Source of the DNA: Flavobacterium enshiense DK69
Lineage (GTDB): Bacteria; Bacteroidota; Bacteroidia; Flavobacteriales; Flavobacteriaceae
Assembly (NCBI RefSeq): GCF_000498495.1
Contig: NZ_AVCS01000028.1
Coordinates: 62,001-126,000 of the forward strand
Direction of reading: 5' to 3'
Length of the DNA stretch: 64,000 bases
Translations under genes and position numbers: made by a program
Shown here: positions 1-8,051 of the stretch, one piece after another
Numbering within the stretch: position 1 is the stretch's first letter
Layout: every line of letters starts with the position of its first letter
The notes under the pieces: model-generated
The model's database searches: none
Told to the model about the DNA's origin: nothing
What the model saw: only the letters and a program-made list of their open reading frames with translations

Positions 1-718
1 TCAATACGTTGTTTTCATTTTTAACATAAAACTTTGTCCCGGCAACTGCAGTTGCACCTCCGTAACCCATCCCATAATCTTGAATAAATAATTTTGCTTT
101 TCCAGTAGATAAATCAACGTCGTTTCCAAAATCTCCAAGTACTGTGGTATATTCACCTGATAAAGGTGCTCTCCTGTTATTTTCGTTAAATTGAACAAAT
201 ATCCTGGCAGTCGAGCTGTAACTTGAAGTTGCAAATTCAATATTCCCTTCATTAAAACCCCAACTTGGATGAGACATTTCTACATTATTGATGTTTATCT
301 GGCTGTAAGAATTCAAATTCACACGATTATTTACAGCAGGGTTACAAGGTGCTTCAATACCAGTCTTAAATGAATATTCATCGCCATAACCAACACCAAC
401 TTCATTGATAGCGTAAAAGCGATAATAATAGGTGGTATTTGGCTGAAAACCCAAGAATGTTTCGTAAAATTCACCTATTCGTACACCTCTGGCTGCTTTA
501 TTATCTGCGGTTGTCGGATTTGGATTTACGTCCCAAACTATTCCGTATTCTGAAACATTTTTACCTCCTTCGCTTGCAACGGCTCCTCCTAAAGAAGCTG
601 AAGTAGTCATCACATTATCAGGCTCAAAAGTTACCGCTATTGGCTGTACATAATTAATTTTTTCAATTTCACATCCAAAAATGGTTACTAATATCAGTAA
701 AAAAGTTACTTTTTTCAT
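1..718 (-). CDS. Lipoprotein with fibronectin-III-like domain, 3' end beyond window
   Basis: The reading frame is open from the ATG at 718 down to base 1, giving 239 residues without a stop, so the C-terminus lies outside the window. The N-terminus is an SPII signal: MKK, a hydrophobic stretch, and lipobox TIFGC with Cys16 as the lipidated residue. Residues ~25-120 resemble an FN3-like beta-sandwich (GIVWDVNPNPTT, then NTTYYYRFYAINEVGVGYGDEYSF, the usual 'tyrosine corner' pattern of Bacteroidota surface proteins). The remainder looks beta-rich and unassigned. It is probably anchored in the outer membrane and exposed at the surface. The substrate is unknown. It is divergent from the gene at 807. 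Confidence 0.75.
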   Translation of the reverse strand, partial: MKKVTFLLILVTIFGCEIEKINYVQPIAVTFEPDNVMTTSASLGGAVASEGGKNVSEYGIVWDVNPNPTTADNKAARGVRIGEFYETFLGFQPNTTYYYRFYAINEVGVGYGDEYSFKTGIEAPCNPAVNNRVNLNSYSQININNVEMSHPSWGFNEGNIEFATSSYSSTARIFVQFNENNRRAPLSGEYTTVLGDFGNDVDLSTGKAKLFIQDYGMGYGGATAVAGTKFYVKNENNVL

Positions 719-761
719 TAAATAGTCTTAATTCATTTCGCCAAATGTATCATTATTATAA

Positions 762-769
762 TATATTTG
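762..769 (+). promoter_or_regulatory. Candidate -7 box (TATATTTG)
   Basis: The octamer matches the Bacteroidota -7 consensus TAnnTTTG and lies about 37 bases upstream of the ATG at 807. I found no clear TTG -33 element at the normal spacing, so this is a weak call. Confidence 0.35.
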
Positions 770-806
770 CAACCAGTTTTAACAAAAAAAACCTCCTAAT
801 TCCACC

Positions 807-1520
807 ATGAATTCCTTTAAAACAGCAAGCATCCTTTTGTTTTTTTTTGTTCTTAACAATCCGGTTTATTCCCAATATTTCAATCACTACAGTGGAGGAA
901 ACGGGGCATTTGATGGAAGATTTGGAATTACGGCAGGTTACACAAACTATGTTTTAGATTCGAATGTGCTTTTTACCAGATCACAGCCTGGTTATAGTAT
1001 AGGTGTGGTAGGAACCGCTGAGTTTACCGATTATTTGGAATTGTTGGTTGAACTCAACTACACTCACCATAGAACACAATTTATCGGGAGAGCCGATATA
1101 AATTCTGAACCGGAAGATATAGATTTCAAATTAGAAAATATAAATATTCCAATTATCCTTAATTATAACTTTTTAAGATTGAATGATGATAAGTGGAAAT
1201 TTGGCGTTAATGCCGGAATTACCCTCAGCTTATTACAAAGCTATGTACCATCAGACGAATCAAAGGAGGCCTATCTACTTGACCCTGTCTATCTTAATAC
1301 TGAATATTTGAAGTTCGACGAACAGAACGAAACAATCTCTTTTAATGCTTACTTACCCATGGGAGTAAGTGTCGAATTCGCGAATGTAATGTGTAATTTG
1401 AGATACAATATGGGATTAACAGATCCTTTCAGACAAGCCCCTTTCTATAATACGGCTTACGAAACCGAAGCCAAACAAAATTACTACAGCGTCTCTTTTA
1501 CGTACTTTTTTAATGACTAA
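807..1520 (+). CDS. Outer-membrane beta-barrel protein (PorT-like)
   Basis: 237 residues. The N-terminal signal peptide is a hydrophobic run ending in NNPVYSQ, with likely cleavage after residue ~22. The mature part is made of alternating amphipathic strands such as RFGITAGYTNYVL and YSIGVVGTAEFTDYLELLVELNYTHHR, and ends in the aromatic strand YYSVSFTYFFND, as in OMP_b-brl_2 / PorT-type small barrels of Bacteroidota. It probably sits in the outer membrane; the ligand or role is not evident. It stands alone, divergent from the lipoprotein at the window edge. Confidence 0.7.
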   Translation: MNSFKTASILLFFFVLNNPVYSQYFNHYSGGNGAFDGRFGITAGYTNYVLDSNVLFTRSQPGYSIGVVGTAEFTDYLELLVELNYTHHRTQFIGRADINSEPEDIDFKLENINIPIILNYNFLRLNDDKWKFGVNAGITLSLLQSYVPSDESKEAYLLDPVYLNTEYLKFDEQNETISFNAYLPMGVSVEFANVMCNLRYNMGLTDPFRQAPFYNTAYETEAKQNYYSVSFTYFFND

Positions 1521-1852
1521 AAACCTGACGGCTTTCTACTGGTATTTAAGTTGTAAATAATTGTCTTTATTTTTAATTTCTGACTTGAAGTTTGATTCAT
1601 CACAAATTTCATAAACATTTATTGCGCGTAAAAGTGACAAATGCGTTTTCATATAAATTTCGATTTATTTCAGAAGGATTTTCAAAAATATAAATGAATT
1701 TTCAACCAACTCATTTCGCGTATTTGCTCCTTAGCGATTTTAAAGTTACTGACATCGATTTTAACCATTCGGTAAAACCGTAATCCACTGATTATAACTA
1801 AATTCACTATTCGATTATATTCACTTAATGTTGAAATCAAAATACTACGTTT
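1521..1852. other. Intergenic gap, AT-rich, nothing recognised
   Basis: 332 bases with no ORF, tRNA or clear hairpin that I can support on either strand. It may hold the promoter of the lipoprotein at 1853, but no TAnnTTTG box stands out. Confidence 0.5.
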
Positions 1853-2353
1853 ATGAAAAAAATCATACTGTTTTTAGCAATCCTGTCTGTCGGTTTGATT
1901 GCATCCTGCTCAAAAGACGAAGACAGCAATGGCTCTACGCCAGATCCAAATCCAAATCCGACTCCTGGCAATGTTTTTAAAGCAAAGGTTAATGGTGATC
2001 AGAAAAATTTTAAAGTTATAAGTGCAACACAAATCCCAAGTCCTGATCCTGAAGAAGATTACACATCTGTGGAAATCGTTGCTGAGATGATTGGTGATCC
2101 AACCAACACATTTGAACTGGGTTTTGACCGTGAATCCGGAGAAGTGTATTTTGTGCAATATGTTGAAACCGGAACTTATTATCAGGGAATCCCTGAGGCA
2201 CCTCCCTCTGAAAATATGATTTTTCCTATTGCATTAGATAGTGGAAACACAGCCAAAATAATGAGAGGAACTTTTTATGGCACAATGCAGGAGACCGATA
2301 GCGGACCGGGATCTGTAACTATTACGGATGGCACTTTTGAAATTCATTTTTAA
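1853..2353 (+). CDS. Small lipoprotein of unknown function
   Basis: 166 residues with an SPII signal (LSVGLIASC, lipidated Cys19), then an acidic and Pro/Asn-rich linker (DPNPNPTPGN, ~30-39) and a beta-rich domain starting NVFKAKVNGDQKNFKV. A 'KAKVNGxxF' strand after a PT-rich linker is common in Bacteroidota lipoproteins of the DUF6252-like type; I offer that only as a resemblance. It is probably an envelope-exposed monocistronic gene followed by a hairpin. Confidence 0.65.
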   Translation: MKKIILFLAILSVGLIASCSKDEDSNGSTPDPNPNPTPGNVFKAKVNGDQKNFKVISATQIPSPDPEEDYTSVEIVAEMIGDPTNTFELGFDRESGEVYFVQYVETGTYYQGIPEAPPSENMIFPIALDSGNTAKIMRGTFYGTMQETDSGPGSVTITDGTFEIHF

Positions 2354-2418
2354 ATTTTATAGTCTCGCTTGTATTTGAGACTTACTATAAACGATTTGAG
2401 TTAGTTTTTTTAAAATAG

Positions 2419-2453
2419 ATAACGGCAGTTTGCGATTGATAAGCTGCCGTTAT
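2419..2453. terminator. Hairpin downstream of the 1853 lipoprotein gene
   Basis: ATAACGGCAGTTT pairs with AAGCTGCCGTTAT around a 9-base loop. The stem is strong but the T-tract is poor (TTATTAATAATTTT), so it may be a weak terminator or a 3' stabilising hairpin. Confidence 0.5.
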
Positions 2454-2584
2454 TTATTAATAATTTTATTTAGGAATCACCTTGTAAGAGATTGGTGTTT
2501 TACGCTATCAATTTGCACTTTGCTGATTTCAGTTTCTATTTGCATAATGTTCTTATGATAAAGAGATTTTTCGAATGAAAATCA

Positions 2585-3304
2585 CTATTTAAATTCCCCT
2601 CTTTTTTTAAGCAGAAAATCCATTAGATCGAGAGTCCCTGATTTCTTATTGAACGCTTTAGACGCTTTGTCCATTTCACAAAAAGTCAAAAACAAATCAA
2701 TTTCATTTTCAGGCAGATTAAGATTACGGGTAAAAAAATCATACGTAAAACTGTTTTTTGCAAGTGTGCTAAAACTTACTATTGTTTTAGATTCTTTCTT
2801 TTTTTCATTTTTAGAAAAAAGTCTGCTTAATAAATTCGCTAACTTACCTCCTACGGCAACAAAATCAACTCCATTTTGAATTTCACCCGTATAAACGCCT
2901 ACTGGTTGTGGCCTTGATTGTTCTTTGTAGATTTTTTCCGTTTTTAAAGATTCATAACTCATATCCACTTTGTAAGTTGAAAGTTTGTCAATCTTAAGTT
3001 CTTCCAACTCGATTTCTTTCTTTTGCAAAACGATTTTATTTTCACTGGCGAAATGTTCTTTTTTAACCTTTAGACGCACCTGATGGTAATTTTTTGAGTA
3101 AAAAATGATTTCATCATTTACATCTGCTAAAATTTGAAAATTGCCTTCATCATTAGTTTTTATAATTAGTTGCTTTGTAGCATTTATCACTTCCACATTC
3201 GGAATCAAAGTATTCTCATCTAAAACTTTTCCGGTCATTTTAGATTGTGAAAACAAAGTTGCTGTAAAGCCTAAAAGAGTCAAAACAAAATAAAGTTTTT
3301 TCAT
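2585..3304 (-). CDS. Secreted protein with carboxypeptidase-regulatory-like domain
   Basis: 239 residues. The signal peptide is MKKLYFVLTLLGFTATLFSQ. Residues ~22-95 form a CarboxypepD_reg-like beta-sandwich (MTGKVLDENTLIPNVEVINATKQ, GNFQILADVNDEIIFYSKNYHQVRLKV), the module found at the N-terminus of TonB-dependent receptors and in many standalone Bacteroidota envelope proteins. The C-terminal half is charged and mostly helical, with a KNEKKKESK stretch near 165-173. No catalytic motif is visible. It is likely periplasmic or on the inner face of the outer membrane. It is divergent from rlmD. Confidence 0.7.
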   Translation of the reverse strand: MKKLYFVLTLLGFTATLFSQSKMTGKVLDENTLIPNVEVINATKQLIIKTNDEGNFQILADVNDEIIFYSKNYHQVRLKVKKEHFASENKIVLQKKEIELEELKIDKLSTYKVDMSYESLKTEKIYKEQSRPQPVGVYTGEIQNGVDFVAVGGKLANLLSRLFSKNEKKKESKTIVSFSTLAKNSFTYDFFTRNLNLPENEIDLFLTFCEMDKASKAFNKKSGTLDLMDFLLKKRGEFK

Positions 3305-3442
3305 ATGTCAGTTGGTTTACAAACGAAAATATTTATTAATACAGTAACGCATTACTAATTTTATGTTAATTGAGTTTTTATTAACCCTATTCGCATGATA
3401 AAAAACTCGTCACTAACTATTAATAACTGAATACTGTTTCAT

Positions 3443-3450
3443 TATCTTTG
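3443..3450 (+). promoter_or_regulatory. -7 box (TATCTTTG) giving a near-leaderless rlmD transcript
   Basis: It is a perfect TAnnTTTG match ending five bases before the rlmD ATG at 3455. With the usual spacing of a Bacteroidota -7 box to its start site, transcription would begin at or almost at the start codon. No TTG is seen at -33 spacing. Confidence 0.5.
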
Positions 3451-3454
3451 CCCC

Positions 3455-4870
3455 ATGGGAAGAAAAAAAACAGACAAAATCGTATTCGAAAACGTAAAAG
3501 TCCTTGATGCAGGTGCAAAAGGCGTATCGGTGGCAAAAGCCCCAGAAGGTCAGGTTATATTTATACCTAATGTTGTTCCTGGCGACGTAGTTGACGTTCA
3601 GACATTTAAAAAACGTAAATCCTATTTTGAAGGAAAAGCGATAAAATTCCACGAATATTCAGAACACAGAACAACACCGGTTTGCGAACATTTTGGCGTT
3701 TGCGGCGGCTGTAAGTGGCAAAACATGAAATATGAACAGCAATTGTTCTATAAAAATCAGGAAGTTTATAATCACTTGAAAAGAATCGGAAAAATTGAAT
3801 TACCTGAGTTTGAACCTATCTTAGGATCGAAAGAACAGTTTTTCTACAGAAATAAAATGGAATTCGGTTTCTCCAGCTCCCGTTGGATGACTCAGGAAGA
3901 AGTAGACAGCGGAGCAGAACTTGACAATAAAAATGCCGTAGGATTCCATATTCCGAAAATGTGGGACAAAATCCTGGACATCAAAAAATGTCATTTGCAA
4001 CAAGATCCTTCAAATGATATCCGTAACGAAATCCGAAGATTTGCCAATGAAAACGATTTGTCTTTTTTCAATCCGAGAAATCACGAAGGCTTACTAAGAA
4101 CTTTGATGATCCGTACTTCTTCTACAGGAGAAATCATGGTATTGATTCAGTTTTTTGAGGACGATAAAGCAAAACGCGAATTATTGATGAACTTTCTTGC
4201 CGAACGTTTTCCGGAAATCACTTCTTTACAATACGTTATCAATCAGAAAGCTAACGACACTTTATACGATCAGGAAGTCATCCTTTTCAAAGGAAGAGAT
4301 TATATCCTTGAAGAAATGGAAGGCCTGAATTTCAGCATAAATGCGAAATCTTTTTATCAGACAAATTCAGCTCAAGCCTATGAACTGTATTCTATCACAA
4401 GAGAATTCGCAGGATTAACAGGCGAAGAACTTGTTTACGATTTATATACCGGTACAGGAACTATTGCGCAATTCGTTTCGAAAAAAGCAAAAAAGGTAAT
4501 CGGTGTGGAAGCAGTTCCCGAAGCGATTGCCGATGCTAAAGAAAACGCCAAACGCAATAACATTACCAATTGTGAATTCTTTGTCGGAGATATGAAAAAT
4601 GTGTTCAACGACGAATTCATCAAAACACACGGACACCCAGATGTAATTATCACCGATCCACCACGTGACGGAATGCATGCCGATGTAGTGAAACAGATTT
4701 TAAGCATCGCTCCTGAAAAAGTGGTTTATGTAAGTTGTAATTCGGCTACGCAAGCCCGTGATTTGGCTTTGATGGATGAAATGTACAAAGTAACCCGAGT
4801 GCGCCCTGTGGACATGTTCCCGCAAACGCATCACGTGGAAAATGTTGTACTTTTAGAAAAAAGAAGTTAG
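3455..4870 (+). CDS. rlmD: 23S rRNA (uracil-1939-C5)-methyltransferase RlmD
   Basis: 471 residues. This is a SAM-dependent RNA methyltransferase of the RumA/TrmA family that makes m5U in 23S rRNA. An N-terminal TRAM domain (~8-65) precedes a 4Fe-4S cluster site with Cys77, Cys83 and Cys86 (CEHFGVCGGC) and a fourth candidate at Cys179. The SAM-binding fold follows (DLYTGTGTIAQF). The base-flipping/catalytic part has DPPRDGMH and VYVSCNSATQARDL, where Cys428 is the nucleophile. Length and order of motifs fit RlmD rather than a truncated paralogue. It precedes the DUF6452/DUF6048 genes by nine bases and is probably cotranscribed with them. Among flavobacterial m5U enzymes RlmCD-type specificity cannot be excluded. 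Confidence 0.9.
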   Translation: MGRKKTDKIVFENVKVLDAGAKGVSVAKAPEGQVIFIPNVVPGDVVDVQTFKKRKSYFEGKAIKFHEYSEHRTTPVCEHFGVCGGCKWQNMKYEQQLFYKNQEVYNHLKRIGKIELPEFEPILGSKEQFFYRNKMEFGFSSSRWMTQEEVDSGAELDNKNAVGFHIPKMWDKILDIKKCHLQQDPSNDIRNEIRRFANENDLSFFNPRNHEGLLRTLMIRTSSTGEIMVLIQFFEDDKAKRELLMNFLAERFPEITSLQYVINQKANDTLYDQEVILFKGRDYILEEMEGLNFSINAKSFYQTNSAQAYELYSITREFAGLTGEELVYDLYTGTGTIAQFVSKKAKKVIGVEAVPEAIADAKENAKRNNITNCEFFVGDMKNVFNDEFIKTHGHPDVIITDPPRDGMHADVVKQILSIAPEKVVYVSCNSATQARDLALMDEMYKVTRVRPVDMFPQTHHVENVVLLEKRS

Positions 4871-4879
4871 ATTTCAGAA

Positions 4880-5389
4880 TTGAAAAAGCAGATGAAAAGA
4901 CTAACAATAATCGCCATGTCACTACTTCTCGCCAATTCCTTCTGGAGTTGCGAGAAAGACGATATCTGTCCGGAAGGAACCCCTACTACACCCAATCTGG
5001 TTATTGAATTTTATGATGCAGCCAATCCGGAAACTTTAAAACCTGTAACTAATCTTGGCGTTGTAGCGTCTGGATTTTCGACTGGTTTTCCATATAATGG
5101 CGTAAGCAAAATTACAGTTCCGTTAAAAACAAACGAAGATCAAACTATACTTCAATTTATTCAAAATGGTTCCGACACCAATCCGAACAATGATAATATT
5201 GATGTATTGACTTTCAATTATAGCAGAAACGATATCTATGTTTCCAGAGCCTGCGGGTATAAAACCGTATTTCAGCTTACCGAAGATCCTATTTTAACCG
5301 ACGATAGCTCCCTTTGGATTTTGTCCCGATTCGTAACTCAACCTAACATTCAGAATGAAAATGAAACACACATTAAAATCTATTTTTAG
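4880..5389 (+). CDS. DUF6452 family protein
   Basis: 169 residues. The N-terminal signal ends in NSFWSCEKDD, a plausible lipobox (FWSC, Cys24). The body carries the family's recognisable CPEGTPTTPNLVIEFYDA, DVLTFNYSRNDIYVSRACGYKT and VFQLTED segments. The family is known mainly from Flavobacteriia and has no assigned function. The conserved 'SRACGYKT' cysteine is present. It overlaps the next gene by 35 bases in another frame, and the rlmD-DUF6452-DUF6048 order is one I recognise from the group. It is presumably an envelope lipoprotein acting with the downstream protein. The start could also be the second ATG (MKRLTIIA). Confidence 0.75.
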   Translation: MKKQMKRLTIIAMSLLLANSFWSCEKDDICPEGTPTTPNLVIEFYDAANPETLKPVTNLGVVASGFSTGFPYNGVSKITVPLKTNEDQTILQFIQNGSDTNPNNDNIDVLTFNYSRNDIYVSRACGYKTVFQLTEDPILTDDSSLWILSRFVTQPNIQNENETHIKIYF

Positions 5390-6074
5390 TATGACTTTAA
5401 TGTTGGTTTCAGTAACAACATTATCTGCTCAGGAAAAGGCAAAAGACACCATAAAAAAACCAAAAACGGAACGTTACGGGATTCGGGTTGGATTGGATTT
5501 ACACCGATTAGCAAAATCCATATATGACAGTGACCATTATAAAGGATTTGAAGTTGTAGCCGATTATCGCTTAACCAAGAAAGTATATCTTGCCGGCGAA
5601 TTCGGAAATGAAAAAAAAACCGTTGATGAAGACCAGTTGAATTTCACTACCAACGGTAGTTATGTCAAACTGGGATTTGACTACAACACTTATGGAAACT
5701 GGCTGGATATGGAAAACATGATTTATGTGGGAATGCGTTATGGAGGAAGTTCATTTTCCCAAACATTGAACAGCTACAGTATCTACAACACAAATCCATA
5801 TTTTGGAGAAACTACAAAGTATCCCGGACAAAAATTTGAAGGACTGACTGCAGGATGGCTTGAAGTGGTTACCGGTTTAAAAGCAGAAATGGTTAATAAC
5901 CTATATTTAGGTTTATCACTACGTCTGAATTATATGTTACATGAAAAACGTCCTGATAATTTTGACAACCTGTTCATCCCCGGTTTCAACAGAACTTATG
6001 AAGGTGGTCATTTTGGTGTCGGATTTAATTACAGCGTGAGCTATTTCATCCCGATTTATAAGCGCTCCAAGTAA
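5355..6074 (+). CDS. DUF6048 family outer-membrane protein
   Basis: 239 residues. The signal peptide is MKMKHTLKSIFSMTLMLVSVTTLSAQ (the start may equally be the second Met at 5361). The mature domain matches the DUF6048 pattern: ERYGIRVGLDLHRLAKS, VVADYRLTKKVYLAGEFGNE, GSYVKLGFDYNTYGNWLDM, MIYVGMRYGGSSFSQTLN, ending YSVSYFIPIYKRSK. It reads as a small beta-barrel in the outer membrane. The coding start lies inside the DUF6452 gene, which implies translational coupling. It is the last gene of the rlmD operon, followed by a strong terminator. Confidence 0.75.
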   Translation: MKMKHTLKSIFSMTLMLVSVTTLSAQEKAKDTIKKPKTERYGIRVGLDLHRLAKSIYDSDHYKGFEVVADYRLTKKVYLAGEFGNEKKTVDEDQLNFTTNGSYVKLGFDYNTYGNWLDMENMIYVGMRYGGSSFSQTLNSYSIYNTNPYFGETTKYPGQKFEGLTAGWLEVVTGLKAEMVNNLYLGLSLRLNYMLHEKRPDNFDNLFIPGFNRTYEGGHFGVGFNYSVSYFIPIYKRSK

Positions 6075-6093
6075 AAAACACATCAATTTTAAA

Positions 6094-6137
6094 AATAATC
6101 CCAAATCAGGTTTTTACTGATTTGGGATTATTTTTTT
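6094..6137 (+). terminator. Rho-independent terminator of the rlmD-DUF6048 operon
   Basis: A 16-base perfect stem, AATAATCCCAAATCAG pairing with CTGATTTGGGATTATT (6094-6109 with 6117-6132), has a 7-base loop and a run of T. Confidence 0.85.
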
Positions 6138-6159
6138 ATAAAGAGTTCATTTAATTGCT

Positions 6160-6297
6160 TTATCCCTTCCAATCCCTAATAGACAAACATTTCATAAACT
6201 GCAATTCTCCTTCATGTGTTTTTACCACCTGAAATTTGGTACTGGAAAAGTTAGTACCACAAAAGTAAATGGGGCTAATATTAATCTTACTTTATCC
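6160..6297 (-). pseudogene. Decayed 3' end of a paralogue of the small gene at 12732
   Basis: Read on the minus strand to the stop at 6160-6162, the sequence gives KFQVVKTHEGELQFMKCLSIRDWKG, split here as KFQVVKTHEGE then LQFMKCLSIRDWKG. The C-terminus of the intact gene at 12732 is KFQVIKTHEGE then KMFMKWLFIKGVKEVK. At the DNA level the 56-base core (6185-6240) is the same in about 47 positions. Upstream the similarity fades and the frame hits a stop near 6290, with no start codon and no membrane segments. It is therefore a remnant, lying at the far side of the accessory segment from the intact gene. Confidence 0.7.
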
Positions 6298-6672
6298 AAA
6301 AAAAAAAAAAAAAAAATAAAACATATCTTACCTAAAATCAAATTTTAATTCAATCTTGTCTCCAATTTCTTAATCAATAAAAATTAAAAACAAGTATTAA
6401 ATTCTCAAAAAAATAGAAATATCTTCCTACAATTTCAAGCTATTTTATGGGTTTAACTTACTTTTTATGAATTTTTAACAATAATAATTGTAAGAAAAAT
6501 TTGAAATGATTTTTTGATTAATTTTAATCTACTTCTTACCACAAAGAATTTAAAAAACTAAAAACCGACGAAATAGAATTCAAAAAATATTTTGGTTTTA
6601 TTGGATACATTTTCTATTATCCAAAAACAGAATAACTCGCATTGAATTTTTTAATTTTTAAAATATATTAAA
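6298..6672. other. AT-rich leader region with a 19-base poly-A run and a dyad
   Basis: There is no gene. A homopolymer of 19 A lies at 6298-6316. TTGGATA (6601-6607) and TATCCAA (6618-6624) form an inverted repeat with a 10-base gap, about 50 bases before the first gene of the operon, and could be an operator. No convincing TAnnTTTG box was found. Confidence 0.4.
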
Positions 6673-7575
6673 ATGGCAATCGATTTTTCTATTACTAGCA
6701 GTGTTCTTTCCAATGGCAGAACAGCTTACAGCGGTCAACGTTTAAATTCCAGCGAACCTAAATTTATAATAGGTTACAGAACGCATTTTCAAGACAACTA
6801 CGGATTATTTAACACAACAGTTGCAGCCGATCAGGTTTACAATCCGGAAGACTATAAAAATGAACATGGTTTTTGGAGCTATTTCATTTATCCAACTGCC
6901 ATGGCCGAAAGCAAAGGTTCGTTTAAATGTCTGAATACTTACGACAGAGCAAAGTTTACTTTTGGCTTTATGCAATTTGCCGCACATGTTCCCAATGGGG
7001 ATTTTGTCCATTTTTTCAAAAAGCTACTCCAACTACCTAATGCCAAGGATTACTTTCCGAAACTGGTGCTTCAAAACGATAGAATTTTTTATAAATATTC
7101 CAATGGCACTTTATCTCAATTAGAAGATGATACTTCAACACAGGCCTTGATGGATTACCTTAACCCTACATTAAAAGACGTCGAAAATCAAGAGCAAATT
7201 TGCAGTGCCCGATTTGTCCACTGGGCGAGTAACGATTCTGAACACCGAAAAATTCAGACTGAAACATCTCTGAATTTATTTAAAAAAAATATGAAGAACT
7301 ATCATGAACGTTTCGGCCTGCATAATGCCCCGGCCAAAGTCTGCCTTATGATTTGTGACATACGCCATCAGGGAAGAGGGAAAAACGACCGCATTGCAGC
7401 CGCCCTTAATACAAATGGCGATTACGAAAAAGCTTATTCCAACCTTTGTACTATTGGAGACACTAACTACAAAACACGAATTACTACTGTAAAAAACAAT
7501 ATTGCTAAACTTACTGCAGACGGGCTTTTCTCCATGAAATATGATGCTGGTTCAGGGGAGTTTGTTTCGATTTAA
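6673..7575 (+). CDS. Lysozyme-like (muramidase-fold) protein, no signal peptide
   Basis: 300 residues, starting directly with MAIDFSITSS and lacking any secretion signal or membrane segment. Residues ~75-105 look like the catalytic core of the lysozyme/SLT superfamily: Glu79 in AMAESKGSF, followed by AKFTFGFMQFAAH (~93-105), which parallels 'E-S-x-F...A-x-G-L-M-Q' of lytic transglycosylases. A second conserved-looking block is VCLMICDIRHQGRGKNDRIA (~222-241), where Asp229, His232 and Arg236 could complete the active site. Function as a peptidoglycan or glycan hydrolase is inferred from this pattern only; a chitosanase-like activity is an alternative. It is the first gene of a six-gene same-strand operon. 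Without a signal peptide it would need another export route or act as an internal effector. Confidence 0.55.
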   Translation: MAIDFSITSSVLSNGRTAYSGQRLNSSEPKFIIGYRTHFQDNYGLFNTTVAADQVYNPEDYKNEHGFWSYFIYPTAMAESKGSFKCLNTYDRAKFTFGFMQFAAHVPNGDFVHFFKKLLQLPNAKDYFPKLVLQNDRIFYKYSNGTLSQLEDDTSTQALMDYLNPTLKDVENQEQICSARFVHWASNDSEHRKIQTETSLNLFKKNMKNYHERFGLHNAPAKVCLMICDIRHQGRGKNDRIAAALNTNGDYEKAYSNLCTIGDTNYKTRITTVKNNIAKLTADGLFSMKYDAGSGEFVSI

Positions 7576-7638
7576 AAAGCAACCCTTACATTGAAAGGAG
7601 AATGTTAAATAGGCTGAAAAATTTAAAATATAGAAATT

Positions 7639-8049
7639 ATGGAAAATGAAATTTATCTAATAGGAAAAGACGGAAAGGTTATTACGCTTACTGTGACCGT
7701 TACTACACCCGGAATTGCAACTACAGAAGTAAAGTTATTTTTATCAGACGGCACAATTATCAATAAAGGTAACTCAACAAATGGAGCCGGATTAATTAGT
7801 GATAGGCCAATGGATGTAGACACAAAACTTGACAATTCAACAATAAAAATTGAGACAATCATCCTGTTATCAAAAGTTCCAGAATCTGCATGGGAAAACT
7901 GTTTTGATAATTTAGAAATAAATTATTATTTGGATGGAGGGGCTGAAAACCAAAACATTCCCTTTAAATTACATAATAATGAAAAGAGGAAAAGTTCAAA
8001 TGGAGAACTTATCAGGGCGATAAAAAGAATAGACTTAAATAGAATGTAA
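7639..8049 (+). CDS. Small protein of unknown function in the accessory operon
   Basis: 136 residues. No signal peptide, membrane segment or motif is recognised. The first half is beta-rich (EIYLIGKDGKVITLTVTVTTPG, TEVKLFLSDGTII) and the second half mixed, ending with basic residues (NEKRKSS, IKRIDLNRM). The stop is two bases before the next ATG, so it is translated with the outer-membrane-like protein. Position directly after the lysozyme-like gene makes an inhibitor, chaperone or adaptor role conceivable, but nothing in the sequence shows it. Confidence 0.6.
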   Translation: MENEIYLIGKDGKVITLTVTVTTPGIATTEVKLFLSDGTIINKGNSTNGAGLISDRPMDVDTKLDNSTIKIETIILLSKVPESAWENCFDNLEINYYLDGGAENQNIPFKLHNNEKRKSSNGELIRAIKRIDLNRM

Positions 8050-8051
8050 CT

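Noticed and set aside
1..252. 83-codon minus-strand ORF at the left edge
   Set aside because: The lipoprotein frame running from 718 to base 1 is continuous and has a clear lipobox; the 83-codon ORF is out of frame and has no family features.
6298..6316. 19-base poly-A as a phase-variable tract
   Set aside because: It is intergenic, outside any reading frame and promoter spacing, and could be an assembly artefact; no functional role can be supported.
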